Positions 1 through 5,151 of a DNA stretch of 5,204 nt are shown here, piece by piece. The stretch lies in contig CAJUJQ010000185.1 of assembly GCA_910586575.1 (NCBI GenBank), positions 1-5,204 on the forward strand, in the 5' to 3' direction. Made by a program: the position numbers and the translations under genes. Positions within the stretch are counted from its first letter, which is position 1; every line of letters begins with the position of its first letter. Below the pieces are notes generated by a model, which saw only the letters and a list, made by a program, of their open reading frames with translations, had not been told where the DNA came from and ran no database searches. The DNA comes from an uncultured Clostridia bacterium (GTDB taxonomy: Bacteria > Bacillota > Clostridia > Oscillospirales > Butyricicoccaceae).

Positions 1-2
1 GC

Positions 3-326
3 TATCCCGGCTGCGCAAAGCTTGCGGACGGCGTGTATTGTGAGGAGCACGCAAAACTGATGAACAGCCACTACAACCACTTCGCTCGAGGTTACAACAG
101 CCGCCAGCGGTACGGGAAAGCGTGGGAAAAGATACGAAACAGATACATTGCGGCGCATCCGCTGTGCGAAAAATGTCTGAGCGAGGGGAAATGCACTCCC
201 GCCGCGCTGGTTCATCATAAGAAGCCAATAGCGGGCGGCGGCACAAATGAGGAAAGCAATTTGATGAGCCTTTGCAATTCCTGTCACGAGAAAATTCACG
301 GCGGTAGGGGCGGTGGAAATCCCTAA
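3..326 (+). CDS. HNH endonuclease, phage packaging-associated (5' partial)
   Basis: The frame is open from the left edge, so the true start lies upstream. An internal GTG at 33 is not the start, because the in-frame residues before it (YPGCAKLADGV, running into YCEEH) are the usual N-terminal zinc-ribbon part of phage HNH proteins. The visible 107 residues contain CEKC, then VHHKKP (the HH of the motif), SNLMSLCNSC (the N and a second Cys pair) and HEKIH (the last His). The four cysteines should hold a structural zinc and the His/Asn residues a catalytic metal. In HK97-like and related tailed phages an HNH nuclease sits next to the terminase and assists cleavage of concatemeric DNA during packaging. 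Here a terminase small subunit follows 96 nt downstream, which supports that role. Family assignment is firm; the packaging role is inferred from context. Confidence 0.9.
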   Translation, partial: YPGCAKLADGVYCEEHAKLMNSHYNHFARGYNSRQRYGKAWEKIRNRYIAAHPLCEKCLSEGKCTPAALVHHKKPIAGGGTNEESNLMSLCNSCHEKIHGGRGGGNP

Positions 327-383
327 AACCATATCTAATTGGGAGCGGCCCGGGGCTTCGTGCGCAAAAAGCAAGGTTCAAAC

Positions 384-397
384 GGGGGATTACCCCC
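384..397 (+). other. GC hairpin in the HNH-terminase gap
   Basis: GGGGG-ATTA-CCCCC forms a perfect 5-bp stem with a 4-nt loop, about 14 nt ahead of the terminase ribosome binding site. The CCCC arm could instead pair with GGGG at 401-404, so two folds exclude each other. There is no U-tract, so it is not a terminator. It may affect terminase translation or belong to a DNA packaging site; neither is shown by the sequence. Confidence 0.4.
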
Positions 398-410
398 TGT
401 GGGGCAGATT

Positions 411-415
411 GGAGG
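411..415 (+). promoter_or_regulatory. Ribosome binding site fixing the terminase start at 423
   Basis: GGAGG lies 7 nt before ATG 423. The open frame runs further upstream to a TTG at 339, but that codon has no comparable site, and the protein read from 423 (MAKDGTNRGGRR) begins as this terminase family normally does. Confidence 0.75.
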
Positions 416-422
416 TGTGACC

Positions 423-1004
423 ATGGCAAAGGACGGTACAAACAGAGGCGGCAGGCGCGTTCGGGCGGGTGGCAAGCCTGTGCCTGCGGCGGAGAAAATA
501 CAGAACGGATTACCCGTAAAAATCATGAGCAACGATATTTCCGAACTGGAGCCTGCGGAACTGGAAGCCGTGGACTTGCCGGAGGGCGCTGTCCTGCAAG
601 GTGCGGATATGCCGAAACCCGCCGAGTACCTCTCCGCAAGGCAAAAGAACGGCGTGCCGCTCGGCGCTGATGAAATCTACAAGGAGACGTGGCTGTGGCT
701 GAAACAGCGCAGCTGTGAAAACCTCGTCAACAAACGGCTGATTGAATCCTACGCACAGGCGTTTGCGCGGTATATCCAGTGTGAGGACGCAATCAGCAGC
801 TACGGCCTGCTGGGCAAGCATCCGACTACGGGCGGCGTCATGGTTTCGCCATTCGTGCAGATGTCGCAGCAGTTTCAGAAAACCGCGAACATGATGTGGT
901 ATCAAATTTATGATATTGTAAAACAGAACTGTACAGAGGACTTTACGGATAATCCAAACGACACGATGGAGCAGCTTTTGCGGAAAAGGAGGAGCGGAAT
1001 TTGA
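423..1004 (+). CDS. Phage terminase small subunit, P27 family
   Basis: This 193-aa protein would be the DNA-recognition subunit of the packaging motor: it binds the phage genome near the packaging site and hands it to the large ATPase/nuclease subunit. The basic Gly/Arg-rich N-terminus (MAKDGTNRGGRRVRAGGKP), the proline-containing linker to about residue 75, the helical core DEIYKETWLWLK (83-94) with NKRLIESYAQAFARY (103-117), and KHPTTGG (132-138) followed by SPFVQMSQQFQKTANMMW (142-159) are all recognisable from P27-type small subunits of Firmicute prophages. The length is normal and no damage is visible. The gene ends in a 4-nt overlap (TTGA) with the next one. A large subunit is expected downstream in a complete phage, yet none is present in the remaining 4.2 kb. 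Confidence 0.88.
   Translation: MAKDGTNRGGRRVRAGGKPVPAAEKIQNGLPVKIMSNDISELEPAELEAVDLPEGAVLQGADMPKPAEYLSARQKNGVPLGADEIYKETWLWLKQRSCENLVNKRLIESYAQAFARYIQCEDAISSYGLLGKHPTTGGVMVSPFVQMSQQFQKTANMMWYQIYDIVKQNCTEDFTDNPNDTMEQLLRKRRSGI
986..994 (+). promoter_or_regulatory. Ribosome binding site supporting a TTG start at 1001
   Basis: AAGGAGGAG lies just before TTG 1001, with AGGAGG ending 8 nt from it. This makes TTG the likely initiator of the methyltransferase. The encoded N-terminus runs straight into the ParB-like fold, so there is no room for a much later start. Confidence 0.7.
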
Positions 1005-2260
1005 AAACGACAACCGATTTCCAGCTTGTAAGCATCGACAAACTGGTTCCCTACATCAATAACGCGAGAACACATTCGCCGGAACAGATCAACAAACTCC
1101 GCTCGTCCCTGCGGGAGTTTGGATTCATCAATCCCGTTATCATTGACCGCGACCTTGGTGTTCTCGCCGGTCACGGCAGAGTCGAGGCTGCGAAAGCAGA
1201 AGGCATCGCAGAGGTACCGTGTGTGTTTGCCGACCATCTGACGGAAGCACAGAAGAAAGCGTACATTCTTGCGGACAACCGCATGGCGATGGACGCGGGC
1301 TGGGATGAGGAGCTGCTTCGCATCGAAATCGAGAGCTTGCAAGGCTCGGACTTCGATGTGTCCCTGACCGGCTTTGACGAAAAGGAGCTTGCAGACCTGT
1401 TCTCTGATCCCGATGACAGGAATGTGAAAGATGACGGCTTTGACCTTTCCGCCGCCTTGGAGAAAGCGGCGTTCGTGGAGCGCGGCGACCTCTGGACAGT
1501 CGGCAGACACAGGCTGATGTGTGGCGATGCTACCAGCGCGGAGGATGTGGCGGCACTCATGGACGGCAAAAAAGCGAACCTCATTGTGACGGACCCGCCG
1601 TACAATGTCGCATTCAAGAGCGGCAGTGGGCTTTCCATCCAGAACGACAGCATGAAGGGCGACGAGTTCTACACTTTTCTGTACAATTCTTTCGCACAGA
1701 TGGCGGCGCACTTGGAGAAAGGCGGCGCAGCTTATGTGTTTCACGCTGACACCGAGGGGCTGAATTTCCGTAAAGCGTTCATTGACACAGGCTTCCATTT
1801 GGCGGGTGTGTGCATCTGGGTGAAAAACTCCCTTGTGTTGGGACGCTCAGACTACCAATGGCAGCATGAGCCGATTTTGTACGGCTTTCTGAAGAACGGT
1901 AAGCACTCGTGGTACTCCGACCGCAAACAGACTACCATCTGGAACTATGACAAGCCGAAGCGGAACGCCAATCACCCGACCAGCAAGCCGCTCGACCTGC
2001 TTGCCTATCCGATCACCAATTCCTCGCAGGAAAACGCCATCGTGCTGGACACCTTTGGCGGCAGCGGCTCCACGATGATGGCTTGTGAGCAAACAAACCG
2101 CATCTGCCATATGATGGAGCTTGACGAAAAATACGCGTCCGTAATTCTCCGCCGCGCCGTGGAAATCGGCATCAAGCCGGAGGATATTTTTGTGGAACGA
2201 AACGGAGAGAAGATTCCCTACTCCGACCTCGTGATAGAGGTGGAGGGCACGGATGGATAA
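1001..2260 (+). CDS. ParB-like domain fused to beta-class DNA methyltransferase (N6-adenine or N4-cytosine)
   Basis: The 419-aa protein has two parts. Residues about 7-95 form a ParB/Srx-like nuclease-type domain, with VSIDKLVPYINNARTH and the signature LAGHGR (55-60). Residues about 155-395 form an S-adenosylmethionine-dependent amino-methyltransferase: catalytic DPPY (198-201, in TDPPYNV), NHPTSKP (324-330), and the AdoMet-binding DTFGGSGST (350-358) with MELDEKYA (372-379). Catalytic motif before AdoMet motif is the beta-class order, as in CcrM and HinfI methylases. The product is N6-methyladenine or N4-methylcytosine; the target site cannot be read from sequence. All catalytic motifs are intact. 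Such fusions are common as orphan phage methylases without a partner nuclease, probably protecting the phage genome from host restriction. It overlaps the terminase by 4 nt and the next gene by 8 nt, so it is co-transcribed and probably coupled. Confidence 0.93.
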   Translation: MKTTTDFQLVSIDKLVPYINNARTHSPEQINKLRSSLREFGFINPVIIDRDLGVLAGHGRVEAAKAEGIAEVPCVFADHLTEAQKKAYILADNRMAMDAGWDEELLRIEIESLQGSDFDVSLTGFDEKELADLFSDPDDRNVKDDGFDLSAALEKAAFVERGDLWTVGRHRLMCGDATSAEDVAALMDGKKANLIVTDPPYNVAFKSGSGLSIQNDSMKGDEFYTFLYNSFAQMAAHLEKGGAAYVFHADTEGLNFRKAFIDTGFHLAGVCIWVKNSLVLGRSDYQWQHEPILYGFLKNGKHSWYSDRKQTTIWNYDKPKRNANHPTSKPLDLLAYPITNSSQENAIVLDTFGGSGSTMMACEQTNRICHMMELDEKYASVILRRAVEIGIKPEDIFVERNGEKIPYSDLVIEVEGTDG

Positions 2261-3080
2261 GTCGGAATACAGACTGGTCTCGCTCTCCGGCGGGAAGGAT
2301 TCGACCGCCATGCTCCTGCGAATGCTGGAAGAGGGCATGAAGATTGACTGCATCCTGTTCTGCGATACGGGGCTTGAATTTCCCGCCATGTATGAGCATC
2401 TGGACAAGCTGGAGAGAGATATCGGCAGACCGATTACTCGTGTGAAATCGGAATACAGCTATGAGTACCTGATGTTCGATGTCCCTGTAAACCGCAAGGA
2501 AAATACCGCTTTTGCTGCCAAGTTTGGGAAGGTACATACCGGCTATGGCTGGGCGGGACCGAGAATGCGATGGTGTACCACTCGGCTGAAAGATATTCCG
2601 AGAGAGAAGTTCCTGCGGGAGCTGCGGCAGAAATACACGGTCAAAGAGTACGTCGGTATTGCCGCCGATGAGCAGTACCGGCTGGAGCGGAAGCGCAACA
2701 AAAATCCCAACCACATCCATCCGCTGGCCGATTGGGGCATGACCGAAGCGGACTGTCTGAAATACTGCTATGAGCGCGGTTACGATTGGAGCGGCCTGTA
2801 TGAGCATTTCAAGCGTGTTTCCTGCTGGTGCTGCCCGCTGCAATCGCTGGAAGAACTGCGGCAGCTATATCGATACTACCCAGAACTTTGGCAGAAACTG
2901 AAGGAATGGGACAAACGGACTTGGAGAAACTTCCGCGCCGACTACAGCGTGGAACAGCTCGAAGCCCGTTTTCTTTTTGAGGAAGAATGCATCCATGCGG
3001 GGAAACCCACAGCAGGGAAAGCGTTCTTCACAGAGCTAAAAAAGCGGCTGGAGGTGACGAATCATGCCTGCAGTGAATGA
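2253..3080 (+). CDS. PP-loop PAPS reductase-like protein of phage type
   Basis: The 275-aa protein belongs to the adenine nucleotide alpha-hydrolase superfamily (PAPS reductase/DndC-like). The PP-loop SLSGGKDST (residues 10-18) binds ATP pyrophosphate, and FCDTGLEFP (36-44) follows as in PAPS reductases. WCTTRLK (C108) and CWCCP (191-195) give a Cys set like those that hold an iron-sulfur cluster in DndC-type proteins. Genuine assimilatory PAPS reductase is unlikely: no sulfate-assimilation genes are nearby, and the gene sits inside a phage DNA-modification operon. Known relatives activate or transfer sulfur or modify nucleotides, so a role in modifying DNA or counteracting defence is an inference only. 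ATG 2253 has GGAGG 6 nt upstream and overlaps the methylase end by 8 nt. The gene is intact and overlaps the broken cytosine methylase start by 17 nt. Confidence 0.85.
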   Translation: MDKSEYRLVSLSGGKDSTAMLLRMLEEGMKIDCILFCDTGLEFPAMYEHLDKLERDIGRPITRVKSEYSYEYLMFDVPVNRKENTAFAAKFGKVHTGYGWAGPRMRWCTTRLKDIPREKFLRELRQKYTVKEYVGIAADEQYRLERKRNKNPNHIHPLADWGMTEADCLKYCYERGYDWSGLYEHFKRVSCWCCPLQSLEELRQLYRYYPELWQKLKEWDKRTWRNFRADYSVEQLEARFLFEEECIHAGKPTAGKAFFTELKKRLEVTNHACSE

Positions 3081-3183
3081 TCCCGGCACAGGCAAGAGGT
3101 ATACACTCACACTCGGCAGTCTCTTTGATGGCTTTGGGGGCTTTCCTCTTGGCGGGATTAAGCCCTTATGTGCGTCAGAGTGA
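3064..3183 (+). pseudogene. Cytosine-5 DNA methyltransferase, N-terminal remnant
   Basis: ATG 3064 has a very good GGAGGTGA 6 nt upstream and opens a 39-codon frame, MPAVNDPGTGKRYTLTLGSL followed by FDGFGGFPLGG and IKPLCASE, then TGA. TLGSLFDGFGGFPLGG is motif I of phage-type C5 cytosine methyltransferases, which binds AdoMet; IKPLCASE resembles the following stretch, usually read as an xxPLWASE-like sequence. Full-length members are several hundred residues and carry a catalytic Pro-Cys motif, none of which is present. The usual Trp appears as Cys here, a few residues between GG and IKP seem missing, and neither other frame after 3183 continues the family clearly. This is therefore a truncated, inactive gene whose original start signals survive. 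It marks the right end of the phage operon. An extremely short functional peptide is possible but improbable. Confidence 0.75.
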
Positions 3184-3228
3184 TTATTTTGTTTTATCAG
3201 GGATCGCCTGGGCATCGAAGCTGCCGGG

Positions 3229-3438
3229 CTAATTCTTGCGCGGCGGCTTGATGTTGTCATACGGCTCGATGGGCTTTCCTATTTCAATTGTTCCGTTTTT
3301 CGCTTCAAACGCCTTTATTTCGTTACGGATGAGAAAAAGGATGTGGCTGTTGATGGAGCGGCCTTCATAATCAGCCACATAGTTTATTTTCTTAAGCATT
3401 TCCTCCTCAATGCGGATTGATACACTTTTTGTCGCCAT
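3229..3438 (-). CDS. Ribbon-helix-helix (Arc-like) DNA-binding regulator
   Basis: This is a 69-aa protein. Residues 2-12 (ATKSVSIRIEE) form the expected beta strand that, in a dimer, inserts into the major groove; EEMLKKINYVADYEG is helix A, and SINSHILFLIRNEIKAFE is helix B after the typical turn. The last 20 residues are Pro/Lys-rich and probably disordered. Size and pattern fit Arc/CopG-type repressors, which act as dimers on palindromic operators. The start ATG (complement of 3436-3438) has AAAGGAG (complement of 3446-3452) at proper spacing. A perfect 19-nt palindrome begins right behind that site, so it probably represses itself and the divergent SLOG gene. It could also be an antitoxin-like partner; no toxin is adjacent on its own strand. 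Its DNA is more AT-rich than the phage genes to the left. Confidence 0.82.
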   Translation of the reverse strand: MATKSVSIRIEEEMLKKINYVADYEGRSINSHILFLIRNEIKAFEAKNGTIEIGKPIEPYDNIKPPRKN

Positions 3439-3451
3439 GAATTTTCTCCTT

Positions 3452-3470
3452 TGAACATATTATATGTTCA
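3452..3470. promoter_or_regulatory. Palindromic operator between the divergent regulator and SLOG genes
   Basis: TGAACATAT-T-ATATGTTCA is a perfect inverted repeat with 9-bp arms around one base. It overlaps TATAAT on the minus strand (complement of 3459-3464), the probable -10 of the regulator gene, and reaches the -35 region of the rightward promoter. A third half-site, ATGTTC, lies at 3494-3499. It is the obvious candidate target of the neighbouring ribbon-helix-helix protein. The palindrome is seen; binding is inferred. Confidence 0.7.
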
Positions 3471-3495
3471 TTTTATCCAGAAAATATGGTATAAT
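3467..3495 (+). promoter_or_regulatory. Probable promoter of the SLOG gene (extended -10)
   Basis: TGGTATAAT at 3487-3495 is a consensus extended -10 element. The -35 position (TTCATT, 3467-3472, 17 nt spacer) is weak, as is common when TGn is present. It overlaps the right arm of the operator. A second ATATGGTATA at 3509-3518 repeats the -10 surroundings 25 bp downstream and might give an alternative -10. Confidence 0.6.
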
Positions 3496-3548
3496 GTTCT
3501 GCATGAATATATGGTATATCTGAAATTTTTGTAAAGGAGAAGCAAAAA

Positions 3549-3887
3549 ATGAGAGTGGCGGTAATCGGTTCACGGGGGCTTTCTGTGAAGGATTTGGGCA
3601 AATATCTGCCGGAGAATACTACCGAAATCGTATCAGGCGGCGCGAAGGGAGTGGACACATCGGCAAGGGAATACGCATTGGCACACGGTATCAAGCTGAC
3701 AGAATTTCTCCCTGATTATGAGAAATACGGACGCTCAGCTCCGTTGAAACGGAACATCACAATAATAGAAAGCGCCGACCTGGTGCTGGCGTTCTGGGAC
3801 GGTCAGTCGAGGGGGACGAAATTTGTAATCGACAACTGCCGGGAACGCGGCGTGCCCGTAAAAGTGTTCACTCCCAACAATCCATAA
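3549..3887 (+). CDS. SLOG-fold protein, DUF2493/YspA-like
   Basis: This is a 112-aa single-domain Rossmann-like protein. MRVAVIGSRG (residues 1-10) is the first strand and glycine turn. SGGAKGVDTSA (29-39) is the hallmark phosphate-binding loop of the SLOG superfamily, which includes DprA and LOG cytokinin-activating enzymes. LVLAFWDGQSRGT (78-90) and VPVKVF complete the fold. SLOG proteins bind nucleotides or nucleotide-derived ligands, and some members serve as sensors in phage defence; the DUF2493 subgroup has no settled function. ATG 3549 has AAAGGAGA 8 nt upstream. It is transcribed alone, from the divergent promoter with the palindrome to a strong terminator, so it is probably under control of the adjacent regulator. 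The family call is firm; the ligand and role are unknown. Confidence 0.88.
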   Translation: MRVAVIGSRGLSVKDLGKYLPENTTEIVSGGAKGVDTSAREYALAHGIKLTEFLPDYEKYGRSAPLKRNITIIESADLVLAFWDGQSRGTKFVIDNCRERGVPVKVFTPNNP

Positions 3888-3942
3888 GCATTCCTTCGGA
3901 TGCTCCGGGCATTGTGTACTGCGCACAATTCCCGGACTTTTT
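3888..3942 (+). terminator. Rho-independent terminator after the SLOG gene
   Basis: TCCGGG-C-ATTGTG (3904-3916) pairs with CACAAT-T-CCCGGA (3924-3936) around a 7-nt loop: 12 pairs with one mismatch, followed by CTTTTT at 3937-3942. A smaller hairpin at 3888-3903, GCATTCCTTCGGATGC, lies directly between the stop codon and this stem. It separates the SLOG gene from the next unit. Confidence 0.9.
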
Positions 3943-3959
3943 ATAGAGAAGTATTTTAC

Positions 3960-4018
3960 AGCGAAATGTGCCGAAAAAGCTTGCTATTTCTGCGGTTCTG
4001 AGCGAAAATGTGACTACC
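3960..4018 (+). repeat. Leader repeat, copy A (iteron-like)
   Basis: The full unit at 3971-4018 aligns without gaps to 5152-5199, with 37 of 48 positions identical. Best conserved are AGCTTGCTATT (A 3978-3988) and GAGCGAAAATGTG (A 4000-4012), then TACC. Directly before the unit, AGCGAAATGTG (3960-3970) repeats its 3' block once more. The unit ends 7 nt before the ribosome binding site of the 253-aa gene. TTGCT can pair weakly with AGC(G)AA, so a leader RNA element is possible; a protein-binding site is the alternative. No convincing -35/-10 pair is visible upstream of this copy. Confidence 0.75.
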
Positions 4019-4040
4019 AAAAACCAAGGAGGGCATTTCC

Positions 4041-4802
4041 ATGACAATTGATTACAATGTGACGGGAAGCGAACGAAAGCGGCTGGCGGACTATATCGCT
4101 GGATTCCTCGGCAGCGAAAAGAAGTACCTCGGTGTTCCGAGCTGCGCCTATCAGGTGGGCTACATTGAGGTCAGCAAGGACGGAGCCATCACATTCGATG
4201 ACCGCGCCGACAGCGAGGAGATTGAAACCCTGCTGGAGGAACTGGAGCGGGAGGGCTTTCACGCCGAGCCTGCCGCCACAGAGCCGCAGGAAACCGCCGA
4301 TGCCGCGCCGGTAAAGGAAGTGGCAAACAGCACAGAAACCGCTGGTACCGCGTCACAGGGCGAAAGCATGGGGCTTACGGTGGCGGTTCCGCTGGAGAAC
4401 GTGACGGTGGGCAACCTCACCAAGCTGCTGGACGCCAAGGGCAGCCTTATCAAAAGGGCGCTTGGCATTGACGGACTGCCGATTGAAGTCAGCGAGAACA
4501 AAGTTTCCTTCCCCTGGTTCCCTCAGATGCCGGACACGGAGGAAACCAAAGCCTACACGCACTTCATTTCCGCACTCTGCGAGATGGCGAAGAACGCCAA
4601 GCGGGTGACGGTGACCGAGAAGGCGGTGGACAACGAGAAGTACGCTTTCCGCTGCTTCCTTCTGAGGCTGGGCTTCATCGGCGCGGAGTACAAGGCGGAG
4701 CGGAAAATCCTGCTGAAGAACCTGACGGGCAGCTCCGCTTTCAAGAGCGGTGCGAGGAAGGAGGCGGATGGCGAGGACGAGTGCAGAAAGGTGGGCGAAT
4801 GA
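4041..4802 (+). CDS. Mobile-element protein of the so-called 'virulence protein' type, function unknown
   Basis: This is a 253-aa soluble protein without signal peptide or membrane segment. The N-terminal part, about residues 1-75, has the recognisable pattern YNVTGSERKRL, KYLGVPSCAYQVGYIEV (29-45) and TFDDRADSEEIETLLEEL (51-68). I know this from proteins annotated 'virulence protein' or 'virulence-related' in clostridial conjugative elements and prophages, a label with no experimental basis that I can state. A linker of about 76-108, rich in Ala, Thr and Glu, follows. A second domain of about 109-235 contains VPLENVTVGNLTKLLDAKG, FPWFPQMPDTEET and FLLRLGFIGAEYKAERKILL, and the tail is highly charged. 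No catalytic motif is seen. ATG 4041 has AAGGAGGG 7 nt upstream. The start lies 22 nt after leader repeat A, and the next gene begins essentially at its stop codon. Function unknown. Confidence 0.75.
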   Translation: MTIDYNVTGSERKRLADYIAGFLGSEKKYLGVPSCAYQVGYIEVSKDGAITFDDRADSEEIETLLEELEREGFHAEPAATEPQETADAAPVKEVANSTETAGTASQGESMGLTVAVPLENVTVGNLTKLLDAKGSLIKRALGIDGLPIEVSENKVSFPWFPQMPDTEETKAYTHFISALCEMAKNAKRVTVTEKAVDNEKYAFRCFLLRLGFIGAEYKAERKILLKNLTGSSAFKSGARKEADGEDECRKVGE

Positions 4803-4803
4803 A

Positions 4804-5097
4804 ATGCGCAGCATCATCCGAGAATTTTACCTTGGCAACGTCTCCCCGGACGCTGTCGCCATTCGGCAGTCCTCCGAGTTGGAAAAGGCGGTGCGGGAGA
4901 TGTCCGAAGCCGAGTCCTTCCTGCGGAAGCACTTGGACGGCGAGTGCCTTACGACGTTAGAACAGCTGGTGTCCGCCCAGCTGACCGCCAGCGCGACCAC
5001 GGCGCAGGAACGCTACGCTGATGGGTTCCGAACCGGGGCGAAATTCATGCTGGACATCTTGGAGGGATGCGGCGAAAACCTGCTTCCCCTTGTATAA
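4804..5097 (+). CDS. DUF6809-like small protein, function unknown
   Basis: Read from ATG 4804 the protein has 97 residues. MRSIIREFYLGNVSPDA at the start, a central predicted coiled helix (SELEKAVREMSEAESFLRKH), and YADGFRTGAKFMLDIL near the end match the overall plan of DUF6809-type proteins, which are small helical proteins frequent in Firmicute mobile elements. The start is a choice: ATG 4804 has AAAGGTGGG at 4787-4795 with an 8-nt gap and sits one base after the upstream stop. ATG 4768 would add 12 residues, but its AAGGAGG (4758-4764) is only 3 nt away, and GTG 4750 has no better site. The gene is coupled to the 253-aa gene as a two-gene unit. The family call is from memory of its pattern; no function is known to me. 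Confidence 0.7.
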   Translation: MRSIIREFYLGNVSPDAVAIRQSSELEKAVREMSEAESFLRKHLDGECLTTLEQLVSAQLTASATTAQERYADGFRTGAKFMLDILEGCGENLLPLV

Positions 5098-5120
5098 ATC
5101 GCTCTACTATCTATATAATT

Positions 5121-5150
5121 TTGACATTGAACGTTTGTGCAGTATATATC
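5121..5150 (+). promoter_or_regulatory. Sigma-A-type promoter upstream of leader repeat B
   Basis: A perfect TTGACA at 5121-5126 is followed after 16-18 nt by an overlapping -10 run, TATATATC (5143-5150). Transcription would start at about 5155, so most of leader repeat B would be the first transcribed sequence of a gene beyond the right edge. No clear terminator follows the preceding gene, so read-through may add to expression. Confidence 0.65.
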
Positions 5151-5151
5151 T

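Noticed and set aside
33..35. GTG 33 as the start of the HNH gene
   Set aside because: The frame is open to the window edge and the residues before it (PGC near YCEEH) belong to the zinc-ribbon part of the family, so the gene is simply cut by the edge.
339..422. Upstream extension of the terminase from TTG 339
   Set aside because: It has no ribosome binding site, the extra residues are unlike the family, and ATG 423 has a good GGAGG and the expected N-terminus.
908..1798. A 296-codon open frame on the minus strand
   Set aside because: It lies wholly opposite the terminase end and the methylase, which has intact motifs. It has no recognisable domain and an implausible composition, so it is a shadow of the real gene's codon bias.
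2253..3080. True assimilatory PAPS reductase (CysH)
   Set aside because: The PP-loop and Cys set fit the wider superfamily, but the gene is embedded in a phage modification operon and has no sulfate-assimilation neighbours.
3181..3231. Open frame VRQSDYFVLSGIAWASKLPG as part of a real gene
   Set aside because: It is too short, has no start or ribosome binding site, and gives no clear family match beyond a faint resemblance to the methyltransferase WASE stretch.
3223..3244. Hairpin GCCGGGC / GCGCGGC around the regulator's stop codon as a terminator
   Set aside because: It has one internal mismatch, overlaps the coding end and is not followed by a U-tract on either strand; it is only a weak possibility.
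5114..5119. TATAAT as a -10 box
   Set aside because: The -35 position (5091-5096) lies in the coding end and is poor. The nearby TTGACA with TATATATC is a much better promoter.
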